Shown here piece by piece: positions 34,892-43,797 of a DNA stretch of 64,000 nucleotides. The stretch is taken from assembly GCA_000509225.1 (NCBI GenBank), contig BAOK01000001.1:558001-622000 (forward strand). Direction: 5' to 3'. This stretch comes from Parvibaculaceae bacterium Mf 1.05b.01 (GTDB lineage: Bacteria; Pseudomonadota; Alphaproteobacteria; Parvibaculales; Parvibaculaceae). The position numbers and the translations under genes were made by a program. The notes under the pieces are model-generated. The model was given only the letters and a program-made list of their open reading frames with translations. It did no database searches and had not been told where the DNA came from. The number at the start of each line of letters is the position of its first letter. Position 1 is the stretch's first letter.

Positions 34892-36760
34892 ATGACACTC
34901 ACTAACGCGCTCCATGCTTCAATCAGCGGCCTCAATGCCACGCAGGCGGGTATTGACGTGGTTTCGCGCAACATCGCGAATGCCGGGACGCCTGGCTATA
35001 CCCGCAAGACGCTGACGACCCACAGTCAGCTGGTCGACGGGCGGAGCATCGGTGTTGCCTATTCAGCCGCTCAACGTGACATCGATCTGTTACAACAACA
35101 GCAGCTTCGTGTCGCCAAGGCAGACACGATTGCGGCTCAAACCGCAGCCGATTATCTGTCGCGGATTGATACGGCAATGGGGTCATCGAACTCCGGTATT
35201 GCTGTTTCTTCTCGCCTGGCCGAGCTCACGGACGCATTGCAGGCGATGGCAACGACGCCTGAAAATGCCGCAATCCGTGCGAACGTGCTCAATGAAGCAG
35301 ATGATCTCGCGGATTCTCTCAATAGCATGTCTGACCTGGTTCAGAGCCTGCGCCTTGAAGCTGAGGCAGGCATCGGAGCGGCAATCGAAGAAGCCGATGT
35401 TCTGCTGAAGCGTATCGCTACAATCAATGAGCAGATTGTTCGTGCAGGTGCGACGACCGGTGATACGGCAGACCTTGCAGACCAGCGTGATAGCGCCATT
35501 GATCGGCTTGCCGAGCTGATGGACATCAATGTGGTTTCCCGGTCGGATGGGGCGGTAAGTCTCTTCACGGGCGGTGGCTTTGCCTTGCTTGACTCCGCTG
35601 CGGCCGAACTTTCATTTGACGAGCGCACCTCGATGGATGCGACGTCTGTTTACAGCACCGATCCAAATCTACGAACGGTTGGGACCATTTCTCTGACGGC
35701 CGGGTCCACGTCTGTAGATCTCATTGCAGCCGGTGCGTTCAGGTCTGGTGAGATCGCAGCGCTTGTTGAACTCAGAGACAGCACGCTGACTGAGGCGCAA
35801 TCTCAGCTTGATGAGCTGGCTTCAGAGCTCATGCTGTCTCTCTCAGAAGAAACGACAAATGGCACAGCAGTGGTTGCAGGTGCGGCCACTGGTTTCGAGG
35901 TTGATACGGCCGGGATGCTCTCTGGCAATACAATTAATCTCAGCTACACGATTGCGGGCACAACAACGAATGTCACCATCGTCAAGGTTGAAGACCCCAG
36001 TGTTCTCCCTCTAAGTAACACAGCAACAAACAACCCGAATGACACAGTCATCGGGATTGATTGGACGCAGCCCATCGGGACCATTGTTACGGATCTGAAT
36101 GCAGCACTCCCAGCGGAAGTGGTTGTGTCTAACCCAGCTGGTACGACGCTGAGGTTCGTAGATGACGGTGCTGGTGCTACGTCAGACATCGATTCATTGT
36201 CGACGACAACAACACCAGCGTCTCTCACCGACGCCGGTACCGGCATGGCTCTATTTGTCGATGGTAATGGCCAGACAATCTATTCCAACAGCCTCGACAA
36301 TGGGGGGCAAAAAACGGGTATCGCACAGCGTATCCGGGTGAACGATGCCGTTGTCGCTGATAGCTCAATCCTGGTTGCTTACAATACCACACCGGCCACA
36401 GATGTGGGTGACCCGACGCGGCCTCTTGATCTGATTGAGCGATTGACAAACGATATCCGTAGTTATGCAGCTGACGTGGGTATTGGGAGTTCGTCGGCCC
36501 CTTTTCAAGGGTCTATTGACGCATTTGCCCGACGCGTTGTCGATTACCAAGCATCACAAGCGGCCAATGCGGAGAATGCTGTTTCTTCATTTCAAATCAT
36601 CCGCGACACGTTGCAGGCGCAATATGACGCCGACGCAGGCGTGGATATTGATACGGAAATGTCGAACCTATTGGTTCTTGAAACAGCGTATAGCGCTAAC
36701 GCGCGGGTTATGACCACGGTTCAGGAATTGATGCAAATCATGCTGAACATCGGCCGCTAG
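34892..36760 (+). CDS. flgK: Hook-associated protein FlgK
   Basis: 622 residues from ATG 34892; the ribosome site is poor (GTAACGG). N-terminus LTNALHASISGLNATQAGIDVVSRNIANAGTPGYTRKTLTTHSQ is the HAP1 signature, the coiled-coil region follows (about 90-200), and the C-terminus ends DIDTEMSNLLVLETAYSANARVMTTVQELMQIMLNIGR. The middle (200-480) is Ala/Thr/Ser-rich and variable. First junction protein between hook and filament. Forms one transcription unit with flgE (52 nt upstream) and flgL (20 nt downstream). Confidence 0.95.
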   Translation: MTLTNALHASISGLNATQAGIDVVSRNIANAGTPGYTRKTLTTHSQLVDGRSIGVAYSAAQRDIDLLQQQQLRVAKADTIAAQTAADYLSRIDTAMGSSNSGIAVSSRLAELTDALQAMATTPENAAIRANVLNEADDLADSLNSMSDLVQSLRLEAEAGIGAAIEEADVLLKRIATINEQIVRAGATTGDTADLADQRDSAIDRLAELMDINVVSRSDGAVSLFTGGGFALLDSAAAELSFDERTSMDATSVYSTDPNLRTVGTISLTAGSTSVDLIAAGAFRSGEIAALVELRDSTLTEAQSQLDELASELMLSLSEETTNGTAVVAGAATGFEVDTAGMLSGNTINLSYTIAGTTTNVTIVKVEDPSVLPLSNTATNNPNDTVIGIDWTQPIGTIVTDLNAALPAEVVVSNPAGTTLRFVDDGAGATSDIDSLSTTTTPASLTDAGTGMALFVDGNGQTIYSNSLDNGGQKTGIAQRIRVNDAVVADSSILVAYNTTPATDVGDPTRPLDLIERLTNDIRSYAADVGIGSSSAPFQGSIDAFARRVVDYQASQAANAENAVSSFQIIRDTLQAQYDADAGVDIDTEMSNLLVLETAYSANARVMTTVQELMQIMLNIGR

Positions 36761-36780
36761 GACAAGGTGGAGTAAGACAC

Positions 36781-38262
36781 ATGGAAATCTCATCCCTCGC
36801 CAGAACATTGAGGATGCAGGACGAAGTCAATGCGTTGAAGTCAACGCAGGATGATCTGAGCCGACAATTGGTGACTGGCAAAAAAGCTGAGACATATGGT
36901 GGACTCGGATCCGATGCTTCGGTTGTTCTTTCTCTTCGTGATCAGATCAGCTCGCTTGAAGGCTATGTCAAAACCATGGAATTGGTGAACCTGCGCCTTG
37001 GTGTGCAGTCGACGGCGTTGACAAGAATGGATGAAATTGCCTCGACGCTTCGCACAGATTCACTGACAACTTCGTTCGACCTGACCGGGGCTGGACAAAC
37101 CCAGCTGCAATTGTCAGCCGCATCTCAGTTTGACGAGATTGCATCATTGCTGAATACCGAGCTGGAAGGCCGCCACATGTTTGGGGGCAGGGATACTGCT
37201 GCACCGCCAGTGGCGCTGCCAAATGACATGCTGTACGGCGATACCACACGCGCCGGCCTGGAAGACTTGATTGCCGAGCGGTCCCAGGCGGATATGGGCG
37301 CGGACAATCGGGGGCGTCTCACTATTGGCACGGTGGGGGCGACCTTCACCGTGGCGGAGGATGCGGACCCTAGTGTTTTTGGTGCGAAGCTGGTTGGGAC
37401 GACGTCAACGTTGAGCGGTACGACAGCGACTGGTCCTGTCGGTTCGCCGCCATCCCTCGACCTAGATTTTACTGCAACGCTGCCTCAGCAGGGCGAAACG
37501 ATCACCTTTGAATTCACGATGCCTGATGGCACCAGTGAGACAATGACTTTGACTGCAAAATCAACTGCTCCTGCGGGTGAGAACGAGTTTTTGATTGGTG
37601 TGGACCAGAATGCAACCGCCGCCAATTTTCAGTCAGCATTTGACACCGCGCTGCAAGAGTTGACGCAGACTGCTGTTAAAGCTGCATCTGCCGCGGAAGC
37701 AGCCAATGATTTCTTTGAGAGCAATCCTCCTCAAAGAGTGAATGGCGCACCTTTGACATCTGCTACGGGGCTTGTCGATGGAACCGAAACGGATACGGTT
37801 TTCTGGTACACAGGTGATACATCCAGTAACGCGCCAGCACTTGCTAAAATCGGCGAGAATGAAACGATCTCATATGGTGTGCGGGCGGACGATAGCTCGA
37901 TCATAGATTTGATGAAATCGACAGCTGTTTTGGCTGTGACGACCTACACTGGCGTGGATCCACTAGAGGAAAAGGCTTACGGCGAGATGGTGGAGCGTGT
38001 TGCTTCCACCGTTGCGTATACGAACACCAGGTCGCCACTGGACGCTCTGATGGAAATGGGTTTCCTGCAGGCCAAGATCGATGGCACAAAGGACCAGGCA
38101 AAGGGCTCCATTTCAGTGTCGAAAGGTATTATCGATGAAGTTGAGAATGCTGATTCATACGAAGTGGCAGCGAAACTAGGTGTCGTGCAGACCCAACTTG
38201 AGGCTGCCTATCAAGTGACATCGCGGATCAATGAGCTGAGCCTCCTGAACTTTCTTCGGTAA
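36781..38262 (+). CDS. flgL: Hook-associated protein FlgL (flagellin-like)
   Basis: 493 residues, ATG 36781 with GGTGGAG. N-terminus MEISSLARTLRMQDEVNALKSTQDDLSRQLVTGKKAETYGGLGSDASVVLSLRDQI and C-terminus KLGVVQTQLEAAYQVTSRINELSLLNFLR are the flagellin/HAP3 D0-D1 helices. It is clearly longer than the enteric FlgL (about 320 residues), the extra length lying in a Thr/Ala-rich centre (about 190-330). It joins FlgK to the flagellin filament and follows flgK directly; the operon ends at a strong terminator. Confidence 0.9.
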   Translation: MEISSLARTLRMQDEVNALKSTQDDLSRQLVTGKKAETYGGLGSDASVVLSLRDQISSLEGYVKTMELVNLRLGVQSTALTRMDEIASTLRTDSLTTSFDLTGAGQTQLQLSAASQFDEIASLLNTELEGRHMFGGRDTAAPPVALPNDMLYGDTTRAGLEDLIAERSQADMGADNRGRLTIGTVGATFTVAEDADPSVFGAKLVGTTSTLSGTTATGPVGSPPSLDLDFTATLPQQGETITFEFTMPDGTSETMTLTAKSTAPAGENEFLIGVDQNATAANFQSAFDTALQELTQTAVKAASAAEAANDFFESNPPQRVNGAPLTSATGLVDGTETDTVFWYTGDTSSNAPALAKIGENETISYGVRADDSSIIDLMKSTAVLAVTTYTGVDPLEEKAYGEMVERVASTVAYTNTRSPLDALMEMGFLQAKIDGTKDQAKGSISVSKGIIDEVENADSYEVAAKLGVVQTQLEAAYQVTSRINELSLLNFLR

Positions 38263-38307
38263 TCCGCGATGACATCGTCTACCAAATAGACGTTGGTCCA
38301 ACAAAAG

Positions 38308-38335
38308 AAACCCGGCGTTTGGCGCCGGGTTTTTC
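38308..38335. terminator. Bidirectional rho-independent terminator between flgL and flaF
   Basis: 10-bp perfect stem AAACCCGGCG / CGCCGGGTTT with a 5-nt loop; TTCTTG follows on the plus strand and TTTCTTTT on the minus strand, so it can stop both convergent transcripts. Confidence 0.9.
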
Positions 38336-38355
38336 TTGTGTGATGTTGCAGCAAT

Positions 38356-38748
38356 TCACGGAGCTGTTTCTGACGCTTCCGGTGTGGGTTTCTGGAAGAG
38401 GCCAGCAGCAATTTGCCGATTAATGTTGATCAGCGAATCAAGCTTTTGGGGGTCTGATGAGGTTTGCACTTCCAAGGTCTGCTTGAAGACGAAAAGCGAC
38501 AGGTTTGCCAGGTTCTGGCGGATGTCCAGCGGGAGTTCGCTGTCTCCACCGGTCACTGACGTGGCAAAAATCGACCATAGCTGACGATTGAAGTGAAGGG
38601 CAGGGAGTATGTCCTTTGACCGCGGCTCCCAATTATCCCGAACTTTCTGGAGTTGCGAAGCAGCCCGAAGCAGAAGGTTTGCCTCGAGTTCTCTTGGGTC
38701 GTTCCCAAGCTTCGCCATTTTGCCGTAGGCTTGCGCCGGATTTGCCAT
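38356..38748 (-). CDS. flaF: Flagellin regulator FlaF
   Basis: 130 residues. QAYGKMAKLGNDPRELEANLLLRAASQLQKVRDNW and ALHFNRQLWSIFATSVTGGDSELPLDIRQNLANLSLFVFKQTLEV are the FlaF signature. In Caulobacter, FlaF is needed for flagellin secretion/translation and works opposite to FlbT, acting as a flagellin-binding factor. It is the last gene of the flagellin cluster, 177 nt after the first flagellin and behind that gene's terminator. A diverged paralogue lies at 42206. Confidence 0.92.
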   Translation of the reverse strand: MANPAQAYGKMAKLGNDPRELEANLLLRAASQLQKVRDNWEPRSKDILPALHFNRQLWSIFATSVTGGDSELPLDIRQNLANLSLFVFKQTLEVQTSSDPQKLDSLININRQIAAGLFQKPTPEASETAP

Positions 38749-38870
38749 TCAAAAGGCCTTTACTCTTCAGTAACCAACTCAACATCGATGAAGTGAGCTT
38801 AGGCAATCAGGGTTAAGAAGAGGTGTTCTTGGGTCGTTTTTGCCCCAGTTCCTTATCGTGCCAGAGCAAA

Positions 38871-38900
38871 GAAAAACGGCGGGAACCGAGGTTCCCGCCG
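38871..38900 (-). terminator. Intrinsic terminator of the flagellin gene at 38926
   Basis: 11-bp stem CGGCGGGAACC / GGTTCCCGCCG followed on the minus strand by T5. A near-identical hairpin, with the same CGAG-type loop, ends the second flagellin gene. Confidence 0.9.
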
Positions 38901-38925
38901 CTCAATTTCTGTTTCGTTCGAGCTA

Positions 38926-40041
38926 TTAGATGAACGAAAGAACTGACCGGTCGCCCTGAGAAGCGAGAGACAGAGCAGTTGTACCCAGAGACTGACGTGT
39001 CTGGAGAGCAAGAAGGTTTGCACCTTCTTCGTTGGTGTCAGCAAGGGTCAGCCCACCAGCACCACTTTCCAGAACACCGATCAGCGAACTCGTGAATTCC
39101 TGACGGTTTTCCACCACGGCAAGGTTGTTACCGAAGGTAGAGGACTGCGACCGCAGCGTTGCTGTTGCAGAGTCCAAGGCCGCTGTTACAGCGTTGATGC
39201 CTGCGTCCGTGCCGAAAGCTGTCGTTGTCGTGTCACTGACGCCAAGTCCAGCAGCATCAAATGTCACACCTGAAATCGTCAGCGAAGAAGAACCGTCTTC
39301 GTTAAACGTAGCAGTCAGGTCGTCGCCGTTCAGCAGGTTCACACCGTTGAAGCTTGCGTCGCCAGCCAACTGGTCAATCTGGTCCAGAAGGTTGTTGTAG
39401 TCTGTGACGAAGCTGTCGCGGTTCGTGCCGGTGTCATACGTACCGGAGAGACCGAGGTCACCGCCCAAAGAGCCAACACCACTTGCGATGGTCACTTCAC
39501 GACCGCTTGCAGCTGACACTTTCAGAGAGCTGCCGGAGAGAGAAGCAGACACGCCGGAGATGCCATTAACAGCAGAAACGAACTTGGAAACCGTCAGGGC
39601 TTTAGCCGTGATGGTTGTCGTTGCGCCATCAACGTTGATGGTGATCGTTTCGGTAGACGCAGCGTTTGCGAATGCTGAGAGTGCTGTCGTTGGGTCTGTG
39701 AAAGACGCAGTAGACGTGATCTCAGTTGCGCTGATCTTGGTGTTCAGAGCTGAGTTGGCAGTTGATTTTGCTTGCTCAACCAGAGTTGAGAGCGAGTCAA
39801 TACCAGCGGCAGCCGCATTCAGTGTTTCAACTGCCAAGCCAACGTCGTCCTGAAGAGTGGACAGGTCAGCTGCCCGGTTCGTCAAGCCTTCAGCGGTGAA
39901 GAATGACGTCGGGTTGTCGATCGGGCTCGCAACTTTAAGACCAGTAGACAGACGGTTGTTTGTACGTGAGAGAAGATCTGCAGTGCTCTGCAGAGAAGAG
40001 AGGTTCTCGCGAACCGCACTTGAGATAACAATATCACCCAT
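38926..40041 (-). CDS. Flagellin 1
   Basis: 371 residues. N-terminal D0/D1 MGDIVISSAVRENLSSLQSTADLLSRTNNRLSTGLKV and C-terminal NNLAVVENRQEFTSSLIGVLESGAGGLTLADTNEEGANLLALQTRQSLGTTALSLASQGDRSVLSFI are classical. The centre (about 100-290) is Ser/Thr/Ala-rich, an expected target for O-linked nonulosonate. Nearly identical to flagellin 2 (40811-41929), with most differences in D0/D1 flanks and leader. Start preceded by AAAGGGA. Its leader has a small stem-loop at 40074-40088. Confidence 0.95.
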   Translation of the reverse strand: MGDIVISSAVRENLSSLQSTADLLSRTNNRLSTGLKVASPIDNPTSFFTAEGLTNRAADLSTLQDDVGLAVETLNAAAAGIDSLSTLVEQAKSTANSALNTKISATEITSTASFTDPTTALSAFANAASTETITINVDGATTTITAKALTVSKFVSAVNGISGVSASLSGSSLKVSAASGREVTIASGVGSLGGDLGLSGTYDTGTNRDSFVTDYNNLLDQIDQLAGDASFNGVNLLNGDDLTATFNEDGSSSLTISGVTFDAAGLGVSDTTTTAFGTDAGINAVTAALDSATATLRSQSSTFGNNLAVVENRQEFTSSLIGVLESGAGGLTLADTNEEGANLLALQTRQSLGTTALSLASQGDRSVLSFI

Positions 40042-40073
40042 TACTCATATCCCTTTCTAGGAATTTACTCGTT

Positions 40074-40088
40074 AGCTCGTTCTGAGCT
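40074..40088 (-). promoter_or_regulatory. Stem-loop in the flagellin 1 leader
   Basis: AGCTC / GAGCT with a 5-nt loop, 33-47 nt upstream of the start codon. A structurally equivalent stem with different bases occupies the same place before flagellin 2, so the pairing appears conserved. Candidate site for FlbT. Confidence 0.55.
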
Positions 40089-40221
40089 GGAGCCATCCTC
40101 GCGCTTTGCGCGTTAAAGGAATCTGAATTTGAGGAGCCTGGGGCCGGTTTGAGCAGTGGGACTTTGGGTTAGAGTTACTTGTCGCTTAAGTAAGTTGCTT
40201 AAGGAAGTATGTACGACGCGG

Positions 40222-40644
40222 CTAACTTTCGCTCGCTGAAGTTTCTTCGGCCGTGCTGGCGAGCGTCCCTGCAATCAGCTCTGCTTCATACTGGATGAGC
40301 TTTTTTGCCGCTTTCAGCGCTTTGTACATGGCGCCGTTCAGGATCTGCGTGTTCACTGCATCAATGTAGGGCAGCGTGCTTGGCGCTGCTTCCTGGACTT
40401 CCTTGACGACCGTGAAGTACATATCGTGATGTTTGACCGGATCCGGTGAGAGATACATCATCTGAACCAGAAGGTATATTTTTTGGCACGGGCTATTGGC
40501 CTCTTCCACCCGCATAACGTCCTTTTCTCGCAGAATGGGCGCGCTTCCCTCAATAAAGAGCCGCGTGCGCTGATCATCGTTCGTGATCACGCTTTCGCCT
40601 AAGATAAAACGTTCGCCGGGCTTGAGCTCAACTTTGAGGGCCAT
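40222..40644 (-). CDS. flbT: FlbT, post-transcriptional regulator of flagellin synthesis
   Basis: 140 residues: MALKVELKPGERFILGESVITNDDQRTRLFIEGSAPILREKDVM, then VEEANSPCQKIYLLVQMMYLSPDP, matching the FlbT family. In Caulobacter FlbT binds the 5' leader of flagellin mRNA and promotes its decay until the hook is complete. Located between flagellins 1 and 2, with 180 nt on one side and a terminator on the other. Alanine/serine-rich C-terminal tail of about 20 residues. Confidence 0.94.
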   Translation of the reverse strand: MALKVELKPGERFILGESVITNDDQRTRLFIEGSAPILREKDVMRVEEANSPCQKIYLLVQMMYLSPDPVKHHDMYFTVVKEVQEAAPSTLPYIDAVNTQILNGAMYKALKAAKKLIQYEAELIAGTLASTAEETSASES

Positions 40645-40758
40645 GACATTTCCTATACCTGAAGCATTCCTTGCCGACTCAATCTACGCGAGATTGGCGG
40701 AAGAAGGAACGTGTCTTATGCGTTTTTCGCCATCGACGGTAAACCTGGTGCCAGAATC

Positions 40759-40789
40759 GAAAAAGGCGGAGACCGAGGTCCCCGCCTTT
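40759..40789 (-). terminator. Intrinsic terminator of the flagellin gene at 40811
   Basis: 13-bp stem AAAGGCGGGGACC / GGTCTCCGCCTTT (one mismatch) followed by T5 on the minus strand. Related in sequence to the flagellin 1 terminator, so the duplicated segment includes the 3' end. Confidence 0.88.
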
Positions 40790-40810
40790 CCGGATGTCGT
40801 CGAGAAGAAC

Positions 40811-41929
40811 TTATCGAATGAACGAAAGAACTGCCTGGTCGGACTGTGAAGAGAGTGACAGGGCAGTTGTACCCAGAGACTGACGTGTCTGAAGGGCAAG
40901 CAAGTTGGCCCCTTCAACATTGGTGTCAGCAAGGGTCAATCCACCAGCACCACGTTCCAGAACGCTGATCAGCGAGTCTGTGAAGTTCTGACGGTTTTCC
41001 ACCACGGCAAGGTTGTTACCGAATGTAGAAGACTGTGTCCGCAACGTGTTTGTTGCGGAGTCCAGGGTGGAAACTACGGCATTGATGCCTGAGTCAGTCC
41101 CGAACGCTGTGGTTGTCGAGTCGCTCAGGCCAAGACCTGCTGCGTCAAACGTAACCCCAGAGATCGTCAGCGAAGAAGAACCATCTTCGTTGAATTTCGC
41201 TGTCAGATCGTTGCCGTCAAGAAGGTTCACACCGTTGAAGCTCGCATCAGCAGCCAACTGGTCAATCTGGTCCAGAAGGTTGTTATAGTCTGTAACGAAG
41301 CTGTCACGGTTTGTACCGGTATCGTATGTGCCGGTCAGGCCGAGGTCACCGCCCAAAGAGCCAACACCGCTTGCGATGGTCACTTCACGACCGCTTGCAG
41401 CAGAGACTTTCAGGGAGCTGCCGGAGAGAGAGGCAGACACGCCGGAGATGCCATTAACAGCTGAGACGAATTTGGAAACCGTCAGAGCTTTCGCTGTAAT
41501 GGTTGTCGTCGCGCCATCAACGTTGATGGTGATCGTTTCAGTAGACGCAGCATTTGCGAATGCTGAAAGAGCCGTCGTTGGGTCCGTGAACGAAGCAGTG
41601 GAGGTGATCTCTGTTGCTTTGATCTTGGTGTTCAATGCAGAGTTTGCAGTTGATTTCGCTTGCTCTACCAATGTTGAGAGCGAGTCAATACCAGAAGCTG
41701 CTGCACTGAGCGTTTCAACAGCAAGGCCAATATTGTCCTGCAGCGTTCCAAGGTCAGCTGCCCGGTTGTTCAGGCCCTGAGCTGTGAAGAACGATGTTGG
41801 GTTGTCGATCGGGCTCGAAACTTTAAGACCGGTAGACAGACGGTTATTTGTACGTGAAAGAAGATCTGCAGTGCTCTGCAGAGAAGAGAGGTTCTCGCGA
41901 ACCGCACTTGAGATAACAATATCACCCAT
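40811..41929 (-). CDS. Flagellin 2
   Basis: 372 residues, close duplicate of flagellin 1: identical N-terminal 36 residues, and the stretch coding TKISATEITS-like to DLGL (about residues 100-215) differs by only a few bases between copies. C-terminus ends SSQSDQAVLSFIR. The same leader layout (AGGAAAGG site, stem-loop at 41964-41976) and the same type of terminator. Filament subunit, probably glycosylated. No sigma-54 promoter of good quality precedes it. Confidence 0.95.
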   Translation of the reverse strand: MGDIVISSAVRENLSSLQSTADLLSRTNNRLSTGLKVSSPIDNPTSFFTAQGLNNRAADLGTLQDNIGLAVETLSAAASGIDSLSTLVEQAKSTANSALNTKIKATEITSTASFTDPTTALSAFANAASTETITINVDGATTTITAKALTVSKFVSAVNGISGVSASLSGSSLKVSAASGREVTIASGVGSLGGDLGLTGTYDTGTNRDSFVTDYNNLLDQIDQLAADASFNGVNLLDGNDLTAKFNEDGSSSLTISGVTFDAAGLGLSDSTTTAFGTDSGINAVVSTLDSATNTLRTQSSTFGNNLAVVENRQNFTDSLISVLERGAGGLTLADTNVEGANLLALQTRQSLGTTALSLSSQSDQAVLSFIR

Positions 41930-41963
41930 TGGTACTTTCCTTTCCTAGGAACTAACTTTCGAC

Positions 41964-41976
41964 GCTCATCCTGAGC
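41964..41976 (-). promoter_or_regulatory. Stem-loop in the flagellin 2 leader
   Basis: GCTCA / TGAGC with a 3-nt loop, 35-47 nt before the start codon, equivalent in position to the stem before flagellin 1 but with a changed closing pair. Confidence 0.55.
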
Positions 41977-42205
41977 TGTCGTCACTATGGGTGCCGTTGG
42001 TAAAATTAGCGTAAACGGGTGCAACGAATTTTCGAGATAGTTGGATACGGTTCGTTGAGGGTAAGTTCTTCTCCCACGCGTCGGATTTGAAAAGGCCTTT
42101 GTTTCCGGCGAAAACTGTCCCTAATTTCTGATGAAGGGGAAAGCGTATCGCTAATGATGTGTTGCCAAAATTTTTGAATTACCGCAGGTACCCGTGACAC
42201 TTTGT
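41977..42205. other. Upstream region of flagellin 2
   Basis: Must contain the flagellin 2 promoter and the end of the flaF-like transcript. No GG-N10-GC sigma-54 pair in the correct orientation and no clear terminator hairpin were found; no ORF. Confidence 0.35.
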
Positions 42206-42565
42206 TTAGGTTACGAAAGTGCTTTCTGCGCAAAATTCAGCTGCCAGCTCTCGGTTCAGGGTGACCAAAAGATGCACCGCAGTCGGTGTGGGAGTGGCCA
42301 ACGCAGCATGGGTGTAGCGAAGGACTGTGGCTGCAAGCGCAGTTGTTTGAAGGCACAAAGAGTTTGAGAATTGACAGTCCGGGTCGGATAGGAGCTTGTC
42401 GACGATCAGATTCCAGATATGGAGATTGTCGGTCAGCGCATCGGATAGCTGTAACTGTGAAGTGTCATCAGGTTTGATGCTATCGAGGCGCGAGGCGGAA
42501 GCAATGAGAAATTCAGCTTCGCGATGCCGCAGGGTTTCTGCCGAAACAGGACGCGCAGAAACCAT
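42206..42565 (-). CDS. Diverged FlaF-like protein
   Basis: 119 residues. RHREAEFLIASASRLDSIK and ALTDNLHIWNLIVDKLLSDPDCQFSNSLCLQTTALAATVLRYTHAALATPTPTAVHLLVTLNRELAAEF align with the two FlaF blocks (ELEANLLLRAASQL and ALHFNRQLWSIF...NLANLSLFVFKQTLE...LININRQIAAGL). It is shorter at both ends and has gained two cysteines in the middle. It follows the third, divergent flagellin by 104 nt, as the standard flaF follows flagellin 1, so it is probably the dedicated FlaF of that flagellin. Confidence 0.75.
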   Translation of the reverse strand: MVSARPVSAETLRHREAEFLIASASRLDSIKPDDTSQLQLSDALTDNLHIWNLIVDKLLSDPDCQFSNSLCLQTTALAATVLRYTHAALATPTPTAVHLLVTLNRELAAEFCAESTFVT

Positions 42566-42602
42566 GTTGTTAGTGTCCCGTGTTGTTTGGTCTTTTGGGT
42601 GG

Positions 42603-42624
42603 GGACGAGGCCGAAGCCTCGTCC
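42603..42624 (-). terminator. UUCG-tetraloop hairpin between flagellin 3 and the flaF-like gene
   Basis: On the minus strand a 9-bp perfect stem GGACGAGGC / GCCTCGTCC closes a TTCG tetraloop. No T-tract follows, so it may be a 3'-end stabiliser or processing signal between two cistrons, not a terminator. Confidence 0.5.
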
Positions 42625-42669
42625 GTCCAGACCGTGTTCTTGGGACAGTGTGTAGAACAGCTCATTTTT

Positions 42670-43797
42670 TTAGAAGAGCTGCAGTACGTTTTGTTCAGCC
42701 TGCGCGGCGATTGAGAGGGCAGTGGTGCCCAGGGATTGCCGTGTCTGCAAGGCCAGAAGGTTGGCGCCTTCCTCGTTTGTGTCGGCGAGTGTCAGCTTTG
42801 CAGCGCCGGTTTCCAACGTGTTCACCATATTGTCGGTGAAGCCCTGCCGGATTTCGACAACACCCAAGTTTGCACCGAATGTTGAAGCCTGTGACCGCAA
42901 TGTGCTGATCGCGCCATCCAACTCTGCAATGAACGATCTGATCGTCGCATCGTTGGTAAAGTCATCGGCGTTCACAGAAGTTACGCCCAGGCCTGCTGAG
43001 TTTAGGGTGACACCCTGGATTGTCAGCTGACTGGTTTGTGACTCGTTGAAGTTCACCGTCAGATCATCGCCGCTTAGCAGGTTGATGCCCTGATAAGAAG
43101 CATCCGCGGCCAGTTCGTCAATTTGCGTCCGCAAACCGTTGAAGTCACCTTCAAACTGTGTACGGTTCTGGCCGTTGTCGAAGGTCCCGTTGATGCCGAG
43201 ATCTGTTGCAACAGAGCCAACACCACTTGCGATGACAAGGTCAGAGCCATCGTCCGCTTCAATTCGGAATGAACCGTTTGACGTGATGCTTGCCGAAATT
43301 CCGCTCAGTCCATTGATAGAACTGATGAACTTCGAAACAGTCTGACCACCGACGGTAATTGCAACGGCAGTGCCGCCGTCAAACGCGATGGTGATCTGGT
43401 CTGTTGAAGCGATAGATGAGAAAACTGCTGTCAGATTTAGCGTCTGATTTGTGACAGCATCTCTTGGGCCTTCGACGAAAGAGGCGTTGATTGGTGTATC
43501 AAGTGCCTGGTTCGCGGTGGCCTTTGCCGTCTCGATCAGCTTGGTAAGAGCTTCGATGCCCTCATCCGCTGTTCTGAGTGTTTGCACAGCCTGATCCATC
43601 GAATCCAACAAGTTGGTCAGATCGGCTGCACGTGTGTTTAGATTCCGAGCCGTAAAAAAGGCGGTCGGATCATCGATAGCGCTGTTGACCTTCAAACCGG
43701 TCGCGAGGCGCTCATTGGTTGTTGCCAGCAAGCTCGCTGTGTTCTGCAAACTAAGCAGATTTGAGCGAATTGCTCCTGATAAAACCACATCAGACAT
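42670..43797 (-). CDS. Flagellin 3 (divergent)
   Basis: 375 residues. MSDVVLSGAIRSNLLSLQNTASLLATTNERLATGLKVNSAIDDPTAFFTARNLNTRAADL and ANLGVVEIRQGFTDNMVNTLETGAAKLTLADTNEEGANLLALQTRQSLGTTALSIAAQAEQNVLQLF. Same layout as flagellins 1 and 2 but much less similar in D1 and the centre. Start preceded by CGGAGGG. It alone has a clear sigma-54 promoter (44001-44015), a long leader and an upstream ORF ending over its start. By analogy to Caulobacter FljJ-type minor flagellins it may build a specialised filament section. Confidence 0.94.
   Translation of the reverse strand: MSDVVLSGAIRSNLLSLQNTASLLATTNERLATGLKVNSAIDDPTAFFTARNLNTRAADLTNLLDSMDQAVQTLRTADEGIEALTKLIETAKATANQALDTPINASFVEGPRDAVTNQTLNLTAVFSSIASTDQITIAFDGGTAVAITVGGQTVSKFISSINGLSGISASITSNGSFRIEADDGSDLVIASGVGSVATDLGINGTFDNGQNRTQFEGDFNGLRTQIDELAADASYQGINLLSGDDLTVNFNESQTSQLTIQGVTLNSAGLGVTSVNADDFTNDATIRSFIAELDGAISTLRSQASTFGANLGVVEIRQGFTDNMVNTLETGAAKLTLADTNEEGANLLALQTRQSLGTTALSIAAQAEQNVLQLF

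Noticed and set aside
40089-40221. Sigma-54 promoter for flagellin 1
   Set aside because: Every GC in the minus-strand upstream region was checked for a GG 10 nt away; none fits, so flagellins 1 and 2 may use another sigma factor or a readthrough.
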